In this document: piece by piece, positions 43,104 to 50,390 of the stretch
Numbering within the stretch: the first letter of the stretch is position 1
Layout: each line of letters opens with the position of its first letter
Assembly: GCF_000282095.2 (NCBI RefSeq)
Contig: NZ_AKKC02000002.1
Location: 1,054,001-1,118,000 of the forward strand
DNA length: 64,000 nucleotides
DNA from: Rhizobium sp. CF080
GTDB taxonomy: Bacteria; Pseudomonadota; Alphaproteobacteria; Rhizobiales; Rhizobiaceae
Direction of reading: 5' to 3'
Notes under the pieces: model-generated
What the model was told of the DNA's origin: nothing
What the model saw: only the letters and a program-made list of their open reading frames with translations
Database searches by the model: none
Translations under genes and position numbers: made by a program

Positions 43104-44354
43104 GTGGACTATCCCAATCTGCGGCACATTCGTCTTTTCTGCGCCTGCCTGCGCACAGGCTCGCTGACGCAGGCGGCCGATATCGTCGGCGTCACCCAGC
43201 CTGCGGCATCGCAGGCCATTTCCCGTCTCGAAGACCTTTTCGGCATTCGGCTTCTCGAACGAGGCACCGGGCATGCCATGGCGACGCCGGAAGGCCGGGT
43301 CGTTCAGGCGAGGTCACTCAGGGCGCTCGAACTCATTCGGACCGGCTGCCAGAAGCTCCAGGCGGATTCCGGATCGCGCGGCGCCGGTGCGGATGCAAGG
43401 CTGACGATCTCTCACCTCCGTGCCCTGCAGGCCTTTGCCCAGGCTGGAGGATTTCCGGGTGCCGCGCGGATCCTCGAGCAATCGGGTGCCGCGGTTCAGC
43501 GCACGGCGCGTAATGCCGAGGCAATCCTCGGCACAAGTCTTTTCGAGGCCGATGGCCGCGCGATGCGGTTCACCAGTGCCGGCCGCGCCGTTGCCCGCTG
43601 GGCCGGCCTCTCGCTGAAAGAACTCGGCAACGCGACCGAGGAAGTGCAGGAGCTGCGCGGCAAGTTCGACGGCCTCGTATCGATCGGCGCGCTGCCGATG
43701 GCGCGCACCACCATCGTGCCGGATGCGATCGCGTCGCTGGCTTTCACCCATCCGCTGGCACGGTTCGAAATCCTCGAAGGCAGCTATGAACAGCTGCTCA
43801 GCGATCTGGAAATGGGGCATATCGATTTTCTGATCGGCGCGCTGCGCAGCCGCCTCACGCCGTCTCTGAGCCAGGAACCGCTTTTCGATTTCCGGCTTGC
43901 GGTGGTTGCCGGCGCCGGCCACCCGCTGTCCGGCAAGGCGGATGTTTCGCTTGCCGAACTCGCTTCCTACCCATGGGTGGTGGCGCGCAAGGGCACCCCC
44001 AACCGCAGCACGTTCGATGCCCTGGCGGAGAAGTTTCCCGATGGACCGCAGGTGCAGGGAACCGTCGAGACCGGCTCTCTGACGGCGCTGCGTGGAATCC
44101 TGATGCAGACGGATCGGCTGGCGCTGCTATCCCGCCACCAGCTCCGGCATGAGCTGAAGGCGGGGTTTCTGACGCTTCTGAATTATGACGTGCCGGGAAA
44201 GCCGCTGTCGATCGGCATCACCACCCGCCGCAACTGGCAGCCGACCGCTCTCCAGGCGGAATATCTGGCCGCGATCCGACGCGTGGTGGCGACAGAGGAG
44301 GCGGGCAGCGTTTCTGACGGTAGCCGCCTGCCTCCGCTCAAAGCAGCCGAGTAG
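43104..44354 (+). CDS. LysR-type regulator with two tandem HTH modules
   Basis: A 416-residue protein, over 100 residues longer than ordinary LysR proteins. The first HTH is near residues 1-65 (LTQAADIVGVTQPAASQAIS). A second, diverged HTH-like segment follows near residues 95-155 (FPGAARILEQSGAAVQRTAR, then a LFEADGRAMRFTSAGR wing). The substrate-binding domain starts near GLVSIGALPMARTTIVPDAI. GTG 43104 is chosen, with GGGGAGG eight bases upstream, placing DYPNLRHIRLF at the start; ATG 43047 and GTG 43044 are alternatives. Probably regulates the ligM/gal genes, but no target site was identified. Confidence 0.85.
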   Translation: MDYPNLRHIRLFCACLRTGSLTQAADIVGVTQPAASQAISRLEDLFGIRLLERGTGHAMATPEGRVVQARSLRALELIRTGCQKLQADSGSRGAGADARLTISHLRALQAFAQAGGFPGAARILEQSGAAVQRTARNAEAILGTSLFEADGRAMRFTSAGRAVARWAGLSLKELGNATEEVQELRGKFDGLVSIGALPMARTTIVPDAIASLAFTHPLARFEILEGSYEQLLSDLEMGHIDFLIGALRSRLTPSLSQEPLFDFRLAVVAGAGHPLSGKADVSLAELASYPWVVARKGTPNRSTFDALAEKFPDGPQVQGTVETGSLTALRGILMQTDRLALLSRHQLRHELKAGFLTLLNYDVPGKPLSIGITTRRNWQPTALQAEYLAAIRRVVATEEAGSVSDGSRLPPLKAAE

Positions 44355-44449
44355 CACCACTTGTCATTGCAGTTTTCGGGGTTATCGTTATTGCCGCATA
44401 GGTCCGGCCGGTCTGATGTCGCGCGCCGTCAGCAGAGAGCGGGAGCATC

Positions 44450-45229
44450 TTGAGAAAAAAGGCCGTCAACAGTCTCGAGCGCCTGCAAGCCGTCCTTGAG
44501 GTTTTCACCGAGGATCGTCTGGAATGGACCCCGGAAGAGCTGATGGAAGAGCTGGGCTATAGCCGGCCGACACTCTATCGCTACCTCAAGATCCTGAAAG
44601 ACAGCGGTTTTCTGACCTCCATGCCGAATACCGGCTTCACCCTGGGGCCGCGGGTGGTGGAGATGGATTACCTCCTGCGGAAATCCGACAGTCTCATCCT
44701 TTCCGGCGCGCCCTATCTCCAGAAGCTCACCGGGCGTTACGAGTGTACGGCGCTTCTGGTGCGCTGGTACGGCGAAAAGATCCTCTGCGTCGATTCGCTC
44801 AGTTCCAGCCGCGAGGCGATCAGCAGCTATCCGCGCGGACGGCCGATGCCGCTCAGCCGTGGCGCGATCGGCCGCTCCATCGTCGCCTTCCTGCCGCGCC
44901 GCAACCTACTGCCGCTGATCAAGCGCACGCTCGACGAATGGCAGGCGGCGGGTGCCGGCGATACCGTGGAAACCGTCCTGGACGGACTGAAATCGGTGCG
45001 CAAGAAAGGTTATGCCGTGGCTTATGGCGAGGTGACGCCGGGCGTCATCGGTTTCGCGGCGCCGATCTTTGATGCGGGCCAGAGCCCCATTGCAAGCTTT
45101 TCCGTGACGATTGCCCAGGATCAGGTTCCCGGTTCTCTCGTGGAGGAAATCGGCGGGGAAGTCCTGCTGGCAGCCGGCGAGATCAGCGCTGCGCTCGCTT
45201 CGCATCGACATAAAGTTTCGAGTCAATAA
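44450..45229 (+). CDS. IclR family transcriptional regulator
   Basis: A 259-residue IclR protein: winged helix from SLERLQAVLEVFTEDRLEWT through ELGYSRPTLYRYLKILKDSG, and a C-terminal GAF-like ligand domain including LPRRNLLPLI, GYAVAYGEVTPGVIGFAAPI and FSVTIAQDQVPG. The start appears to be TTG 44450, with GGGAG ending four bases upstream; no ATG or GTG fits the N-terminus. IclR proteins often activate aromatic catabolism. It lies upstream of the amidohydrolase gene at 45403 in the same direction and may control it. Confidence 0.87.
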   Translation: MRKKAVNSLERLQAVLEVFTEDRLEWTPEELMEELGYSRPTLYRYLKILKDSGFLTSMPNTGFTLGPRVVEMDYLLRKSDSLILSGAPYLQKLTGRYECTALLVRWYGEKILCVDSLSSSREAISSYPRGRPMPLSRGAIGRSIVAFLPRRNLLPLIKRTLDEWQAAGAGDTVETVLDGLKSVRKKGYAVAYGEVTPGVIGFAAPIFDAGQSPIASFSVTIAQDQVPGSLVEEIGGEVLLAAGEISAALASHRHKVSSQ

Positions 45230-45251
45230 TCTCATATTACAAGAAAATGTG

Positions 45252-45280
45252 TTGACTTCCGGCATCTGTCTTCGCATCTT
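45252..45280 (+). promoter_or_regulatory. Possible sigma-70 promoter upstream of the amidohydrolase
   Basis: TTGACT at 45252-45257, then 17 bp, then CATCTT at 45275-45280, in the 173-bp gap between the iclR gene and the amidohydrolase. The minus-35 is good and the minus-10 is weak, as expected for an activator-dependent promoter. Confidence 0.35.
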
Positions 45281-45402
45281 GCCGCGGCGGAGCGTGGCCG
45301 AGACCTCGGCATATCTCCGCTTGCGGATTTTAAAACGCCTCGGGGCACTGGCCGCTTCCAAGTTCGCGGTGCCGCACCATGACAGACAGGAGGAGCCATC
45401 CC

Positions 45403-46416
45403 ATGAAGAAGATCGATATTTTCAACCACATCTGGCCAAAGCCGTTCTTCGATCGCCTGATCGGCTATATCGGCACGATGACCGACGTCACCATGCGCAG
45501 CGGCGCGGTGCCGATGATGACCGACCTCAACCGCCGTTTCCAGGTCATGGACACGTTCGGCGAAGACTATCAGCAGGTTCTGTCGCTCGCTTCGCCGCCG
45601 CTTGAAAAGCTGGCCGGTGCGGAACGCGCCTACGATCTCGGCCAGATCGGCAACGACTCGATGGCCGAGCTCTGCCGGAAATATCCGGAGCGGTTCCCGG
45701 CCTTCATCGCCACCGTGCCGATGGAAAACGAAGAATGGATGATGAAGGAAACCAAGCGGAACATCGAGGAACTCGGCGCCTCCGCTATCCAGATCTTCAC
45801 CAATTATAGCGGCAAGCCGCTCGACCTGCCGCAGTTCGAGCCCTTCTTCGAATATATGGCGAAGTCCGGCAAGCCGGTCTTCCTGCATCCGTCGCGCGGC
45901 GCCAACTTCCCGGACTACCTGACCGAAGACCGTTCGGAATACGAGATCTTCTGGACCTTCGGCTGGCCGTATGAAACCTCGGCTGCGATGGCACGCCTCG
46001 TCTTCTCGCGCATCTTCGACAAGTACAAGGGCCTCAAGGTCGTCACCCACCACGCTGGCGGCATGGTGCCCTTCTTCGAAGGCCGTGTTGGTGCCGGCTG
46101 GGACCAGATGGGCAAGCGCACCTCCGACCGCGATCTCTCGGTCGTGCTGAAGGCTCTGGAGCGTCCGCATCTGGAATATTTCAAGGAATTCTATGCCGAC
46201 ACGGCGAGCTTCGGCTCGACCAAGGCTGTCGAGCATGCGATCGAATTCTTCGGCGAAGACCGCGTCGTGTTCGCATCCGACGCGCCGTTCGATCCGGAAG
46301 GCGGCCCGATGTACATCCGCGAGACCATCAAGGTTCTCGACAACATGAACATCTCCGACGCCACCCGCCAGAAGATCTACGAAGGCAATGCCAAGAAGCT
46401 TCTCGGCCTGAAATAA
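45403..46416 (+). CDS. Amidohydrolase-superfamily protein (ACMSD/LigJ-like decarboxylase or hydratase)
   Basis: A 337-residue TIM-barrel protein of the COG2159 group, which includes ACMSD, resorcylate and carboxyvanillate decarboxylases and the LigJ hydratase. The metal motif at the N-terminus reads IDIFNHIWP, so the first His of HxH is Phe7 and only His9 remains. His162 in VFLHPSRG, the HHAGGMVPFFEGR segment and the Asp in FASDAPFDPEGG are kept. Loss of the first His is seen in some decarboxylases of this family, which use Glu or Asp there; Phe is odd. ATG 45403 has AGGAGG nine bases upstream. Position suggests decarboxylation of an aromatic acid or a second oxalomesaconate hydratase. Confidence 0.82.
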   Translation: MKKIDIFNHIWPKPFFDRLIGYIGTMTDVTMRSGAVPMMTDLNRRFQVMDTFGEDYQQVLSLASPPLEKLAGAERAYDLGQIGNDSMAELCRKYPERFPAFIATVPMENEEWMMKETKRNIEELGASAIQIFTNYSGKPLDLPQFEPFFEYMAKSGKPVFLHPSRGANFPDYLTEDRSEYEIFWTFGWPYETSAAMARLVFSRIFDKYKGLKVVTHHAGGMVPFFEGRVGAGWDQMGKRTSDRDLSVVLKALERPHLEYFKEFYADTASFGSTKAVEHAIEFFGEDRVVFASDAPFDPEGGPMYIRETIKVLDNMNISDATRQKIYEGNAKKLLGLK

Positions 46417-46441
46417 GCGATCAGGTTTTCGGGATTATCGG

Positions 46442-46472
46442 ACGCGCGGGCGCACAACGCCCGCGCGTTTTT
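46442..46472. terminator. Intrinsic terminator between convergent genes
   Basis: ACGCGCGGGCG (46442-46452) pairs perfectly with CGCCCGCGCGT (46458-46468) across a 5-nt loop and is followed by TTTT. It terminates the amidohydrolase transcript and lies against the end of the convergent MBL gene. Confidence 0.88.
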
Positions 46473-47275
46473 CATTTGGAAAGCCGGTCGATATAACGCC
46501 TGGCGGAGCGGGCGACGATCGCTTGGCCGTCCTGCCGGACATTCTGGTGCGAGAATGCGCCGTAGATGCGCTCGAAAGGCCAGGGCGCCAGTCGCTCGGC
46601 GACATCGGCCACCTCGGCTGCGCTGAGCGGCAGCATGTTGGGATAGCTCCACATGAAGGAGACATGGTCGGCGCCGGGCGTGACCTGGACGATATCGCCG
46701 GCCAGCAACACGCCCTTGCCGTCCTCGCCCGTCCAGTGCAGCACGGTACCGCCGGCAAAGTGGCCGCCGCCATGGACCAGCGTGACCGAGGATGAAAGCA
46801 CGAGCGCGTCCTCGTCCCATAGCCGGACATGGTCCGAGGGACGGCAGATCCATTCCTTGTCGGCCGCATGCAGATAGATCGGCGCATCGAAGGCCGCCGC
46901 CCAGTCCTGCATGGTCGTGTAGTAATGCGGATGGGATATCGCGATGGCGCTGAGGCCGCCCATTGCCTGGATGATCGCCTTGGTCGCGTCGTCGAGGAGC
47001 GCGATGCAGTCCCACAGTATATTTCCGGCCGGCGTCCGCAGCAGCAGGGCGCGCTGGTTGATGGCGAAGGCCGGAACGGTTTGGATCGCCATTAGGCCCG
47101 GTTCGAGCTGAAGCCAGGCATTTCGGTGCGTCCGCTCAAGCTTTTCCGTCGTCGTCCAGCTCTGGCCGGAAGCCGGCACATACTGACGTTCGTCTGCACA
47201 GATGGGGCACGTTTCCGGCCTATCTTCCGTCTCTCCGAACGAGGTGCCGCAGGCGCTGCAGAGAAAAATCGACAT
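46472..47275 (-). CDS. MBL-fold metallohydrolase-like protein with N-terminal zinc ribbon
   Basis: A 267-residue protein. The N-terminus has CSAC (residues 6-9) and CPIC (23-26), a zinc ribbon of rubredoxin-like type. The rest is a metallo-beta-lactamase fold with VHGGGHFAGGTV and GVLLAGDIVQ. The metal motif HxHxDH reads SHPHYYT (His115, His117, Tyr119, Thr120), so the Asp and last His of the second metal site are missing. It may bind one metal or none. It is monocistronic, divergent from the acyltransferase. Function unknown. Confidence 0.8.
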   Translation of the reverse strand: MSIFLCSACGTSFGETEDRPETCPICADERQYVPASGQSWTTTEKLERTHRNAWLQLEPGLMAIQTVPAFAINQRALLLRTPAGNILWDCIALLDDATKAIIQAMGGLSAIAISHPHYYTTMQDWAAAFDAPIYLHAADKEWICRPSDHVRLWDEDALVLSSSVTLVHGGGHFAGGTVLHWTGEDGKGVLLAGDIVQVTPGADHVSFMWSYPNMLPLSAAEVADVAERLAPWPFERIYGAFSHQNVRQDGQAIVARSARRYIDRLSK

Positions 47276-47472
47276 CGAACCCTCCCTCAGGACCCTCGGC
47301 AGGTCCTGTCATGAATTTGATAAGAAACGATATTCGGCGAGGAAAGGGAAGTCTTTGCTTTACGTCCCGCGACGTCCAGTCGGGACCGCTCATATTCTGG
47401 CTGACGGATTCACCTTTTCCAAAGGCTGCTGCGATAGGGTCCGGCTTGAGCTATTTCACGCCCGAGGAACGG

Positions 47473-48552
47473 ATGACGGCCCAGAAGATGCCAAGGCTCC
47501 TGAACCTGGATATCCTGCGCCTTGTCTCGGCGCTGATGGTGCTGACGTTCCACTACGGTTTCCGCATGCGGATTTCCGGCGAGGGCCGCGGCATCGGCTT
47601 TCCCGAACTCGCGCCCTTCGCCATATGGTTCGATACGGGCCTGCTGATCTTCTTTGCGATTTCCGGCTATGTCATCACCATGTCCGCCGAAGGTCGCTCG
47701 GCCTATGATTTTGCCGCCGGCCGTTTTGCGCGGCTCTGGCCGACCTTCATCGTCTGCGCGACGATCACCGCCGTCGTGCTCGCTGTCTGGCATGTGCCGA
47801 CGCTCGATCCGCCGACCGTCAAGCAATGGCTTGCGCATGGGGTGATCATCTCGCGGAGCCTCGGCCAGCCCTTCCTCGACGGCGCCTATTGGACCATCGC
47901 CTACGAGATCATTTTCTACTTCTGGGTCTTCCTGCTGATTGCCACCGGTCTTTTCGAGCGCGGCTGGCGCATTGTCGTGCTGGCGTGGCTGGCGATTTCC
48001 GTCGTCAACGAGGCCTTCATCGGCAGCGGTGCGATCCAGAAACTGCTGATTACCGAATATTCCGGCTATTTCGCCTTCGGCCTGGCGCTCTACAAGGTGA
48101 GGCAGCACGCTTCCCTGTCGAGCCTCTGCGTGCTCGCAGCCGCCGCCTGCTGGGCGATGGCCACGCCCTTCCTGACCGAACCGGATTTCGTCGAAACATA
48201 CGGGCTGAGCCGCAGTGCCGTCGGACTCGTGCTCATCGGGCCGCTGGCGCTCGCAGCGGTCACGGTCTGCGCGACGGCGCCGTCATTGCGCATTTCGCCC
48301 GGATTGGCGATCGGGCTCGGCGGTCTCACCTATCCCCTCTACCTGCTGCATCAGAACATCGGCTATGCGGTGTTTGCCCGGTTCGGAACGGATGGGAACC
48401 GCTGGCTTGTCGCCCTGGTGCTGGTCGCTGTACTGCTTTTCGTCGCCTGGGTGATCGCAAGGACGATCGAACCGGGGGCGCGGCGAGGGATCATCCGCGC
48501 CGCGGGTCATCTTCGAGACGGTTTCGGGCGACTGAGGCAGCGGACTGCCTGA
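47473..48552 (+). CDS. Acyltransferase 3 family membrane protein (OafA/YrhL type)
   Basis: A 359-residue membrane protein with about ten helices. The family signature is present: LLNLDILRLVSALMVLTFHY, with the catalytic His after the first helix, then FDTGLLIFFAISGYVITMSA and YDFAAGRFARLWPTFIVCA, with the Arg that marks the acceptor loop. These enzymes transfer acetyl or other acyl groups to surface polysaccharides or secreted molecules. ATG 47473 has GAGGAA just upstream; the open frame goes back to 47311 without a better site, and ATG 47488 is another option. No sugar-metabolism genes are nearby. Confidence 0.85.
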   Translation: MTAQKMPRLLNLDILRLVSALMVLTFHYGFRMRISGEGRGIGFPELAPFAIWFDTGLLIFFAISGYVITMSAEGRSAYDFAAGRFARLWPTFIVCATITAVVLAVWHVPTLDPPTVKQWLAHGVIISRSLGQPFLDGAYWTIAYEIIFYFWVFLLIATGLFERGWRIVVLAWLAISVVNEAFIGSGAIQKLLITEYSGYFAFGLALYKVRQHASLSSLCVLAAAACWAMATPFLTEPDFVETYGLSRSAVGLVLIGPLALAAVTVCATAPSLRISPGLAIGLGGLTYPLYLLHQNIGYAVFARFGTDGNRWLVALVLVAVLLFVAWVIARTIEPGARRGIIRAAGHLRDGFGRLRQRTA

Positions 48553-48569
48553 TCGATTGACGCATTCAT

Positions 48570-48583
48570 TTTACCCGGATAAA
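48570..48583. promoter_or_regulatory. Palindromic site before the DUF2239 gene
   Basis: TTTACCCGGATAAA is a 14-bp palindrome with one mismatched pair, 26 bp upstream of the DUF2239 start. It looks like an operator; the regulator is not identified. Confidence 0.45.
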
Positions 48584-48608
48584 TCTGCATCCAGATAAGG
48601 GGAAGCAG

Positions 48609-49190
48609 ATGGCGGATTTTCATTGGACAGCGTTTCGGGGTGAAAGCCGCGTCGCGGGCGGATCGCCTGTGGAGGTCGTGACGGCGATCAAGGTCGGTGG
48701 GCCTGACGGCGTTCTGGTCATTGACGATGCGACCGGAAAGCCGGTCGATCTCGACCTGCGTGGCACCCTTGAAGACTGTCTCGGCCGTCTCCCCAAGGAT
48801 GACGCAGAATCCATCGAACACGCGGCCCGGCGGCCCGGGCGGCCGAAGCTCGGTGTGGTGCCGCGTGAGGTGACACTGCTGCCGCGGCATTGGGAATGGC
48901 TAGGCCAGCAGCCCGGCGGCGCCTCGGTGGTGCTGCGCAAACTCGTCGATGCAGCACGCGCGGCCAGCAGTGCGGGAGATGGCAGGCGTCGGGCCCAGGA
49001 GGCGGCCGACCGTTTCATGCGGGCGCTTGGCGGAGACCAGCCGGGATACGAGGAAGCGACGCGGGCGCTTTATGCCGGGCAGGAGGAGCGCTTCAAGGAG
49101 CTGACGGAGAGGTGGCCCAGGGATGTCCGGGACCATGCCCGCTATCTGGCGCGAGCCGCATTCGAAGCCGGCACTGCCGACAAGAAATAG
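48609..49190 (+). CDS. DUF2239 family protein
   Basis: A 193-residue soluble protein matching the DUF2239 outline: an N-terminal strand-rich part (FHWTAFRGESRVAGGSPVEV, VLVIDDATGKPVDLDLRG), a middle basic region with ARRPGRPKLGVVPREVTLLP followed by HWEWLGQQPGGASVVLRKLV, and a helical Arg/Glu-rich C-terminus. The RPGRPKLGVVPREVTL region resembles a short ribbon-helix-helix-like DNA-binding segment, but this is only a resemblance. No enzymatic motif is visible. It stands alone behind a palindromic promoter site and is convergent with the LysR gene. Function unknown. Confidence 0.75.
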   Translation: MADFHWTAFRGESRVAGGSPVEVVTAIKVGGPDGVLVIDDATGKPVDLDLRGTLEDCLGRLPKDDAESIEHAARRPGRPKLGVVPREVTLLPRHWEWLGQQPGGASVVLRKLVDAARAASSAGDGRRRAQEAADRFMRALGGDQPGYEEATRALYAGQEERFKELTERWPRDVRDHARYLARAAFEAGTADKK

Positions 49191-49248
49191 ATTTGGCCAC
49201 GCCACCAATCGGTCTTTGCGTGAGTTTTCGGGCCGGCCGCAATGAACC

Positions 49249-50157
49249 TCAGGCGAACGGCTTATGATGGGTCCTGAGATAGTCCATCAGGTCCGCGGCA
49301 GGCTTTGACAGGGGCCGGCGGATCGAGGCGATCTGCCGGACGTCGAAGGTCAGGTCGTCGCCGGCAAAGTCGAGTTTCGTAAGCATGCCACGTTCGATAT
49401 CGGCGGCCACGCTTCTTTCCAGCGAGCAGGCAATGCCGACGCCGGCAACCACGAATTCGCGCAGGAATTGATATTCCGTCGCCTGGGCCGCGACCTTCAC
49501 GTGGCTGATGCCGGCATTCGCCAGCAGTTTGGAGACCCCGCGGCCGAACAGCGAGGAAGGCGGCGGTCCGACGAAATCGCAGCGGGCGATATCCTGCGGC
49601 CTGATCCGCTTGCGGCGGGCGAGAGCATGGTTCGGCGAGGCGATCAGCACGAGTTTTTCGCGACCGATGATCTCGGCGCGCACGCCGCGCAGGTCTTCGT
49701 TGCCGAGAAAGCAGCCGACATCGGCGACGCCGTCGCGCACTTCGGAAAAAACGTCTTCCTGCTTGCCGATCCGGAGCACCAGCTGGATATCCGGCCGTGC
49801 CAGCGCGAAATCTGTGATTTCCTTGCGCAAAACGAAGTTCGCGAGGCTGCGCTGGCAGGACAGGACCACCTGCTGGCCGGTCTGGCCGCGAATTTTTACC
49901 ACCTCGGCCCGCATGTCGTCGGCTTCAGCCAGGAACTCGCGCGCATGTTGCAGCACGCTGCGGCCGATCTCGGTCAGCAGCGGCTTGCGGCCTCGGCGGC
50001 GCACGAAGATCTGGCCGCCGATTTCCTTCTCGATCGCCATGATATGCGCGCTGACAGAGGGCTGGGCGATACCGAAACGATCTGCCGCGGCCGCGAAGCT
50101 TCCCTCTTCGACCACTGCAACCAGAACTTCCATGCGCCGGAGCGTGACGTTGAACAT
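49249..50157 (-). CDS. LysR family transcriptional regulator
   Basis: A 302-residue LysR protein of normal length. The HTH is near residues 5-65 (SFAAAADRFGIAQPSVSAHI) and the effector domain starts after residue 90. It is divergent from the hyuA operon, the classical LysR layout, and a 16-bp perfect palindrome lies 12-27 bp upstream of its ATG. It therefore probably regulates hyuA onwards and itself. ATG 50157 is taken from the usual position before the HTH. Confidence 0.92.
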   Translation of the reverse strand: MFNVTLRRMEVLVAVVEEGSFAAAADRFGIAQPSVSAHIMAIEKEIGGQIFVRRRGRKPLLTEIGRSVLQHAREFLAEADDMRAEVVKIRGQTGQQVVLSCQRSLANFVLRKEITDFALARPDIQLVLRIGKQEDVFSEVRDGVADVGCFLGNEDLRGVRAEIIGREKLVLIASPNHALARRKRIRPQDIARCDFVGPPPSSLFGRGVSKLLANAGISHVKVAAQATEYQFLREFVVAGVGIACSLERSVAADIERGMLTKLDFAGDDLTFDVRQIASIRRPLSKPAADLMDYLRTHHKPFA

Positions 50158-50168
50158 GGTGATAACCT

Positions 50169-50184
50169 ATAGCCTATAGGCTAT
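50169..50184. promoter_or_regulatory. Perfect 16-bp palindrome, candidate LysR operator
   Basis: ATAGCCTATAGGCTAT is a perfect palindrome directly upstream of the lysR ATG (50157, minus strand), preceded by a partial copy ACCTATAG. It fits a LysR-type recognition site with a T-N11-A core and autoregulation. Confidence 0.7.
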
Positions 50185-50259
50185 CAAACCTGAAGCCCCC
50201 GCACCCGTTGCTAGTTGCCGTTCGAATGGATCAAATGCTGTTCGAGGATGAGGAATGAC

Positions 50260-50292
50260 ATGAACAATCTCAATGGGAGCCTGACGCCTTAA
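50260..50292 (+). CDS. Possible 10-residue leader peptide upstream of hyuA
   Basis: ATG 50260 to TAA 50290-50292 encodes MNNLNGSLTP, with GAGGAA seven bases upstream of the ATG. It lies in the lysR-hyuA gap, 98 bp before hyuA. It may be chance; a translated leader could influence the operon transcript. No attenuator structure is obvious. Confidence 0.2.
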   Translation: MNNLNGSLTP

Positions 50293-50390
50293 TCGTCAGC
50301 CGGAGTGTTCCTGCCACCGCTGGCCGAGGTCTCGGCCCAATCCGCGAAGATACAGTATTCCGCATGGGTTCCATGCGGACAGGAGGACGC

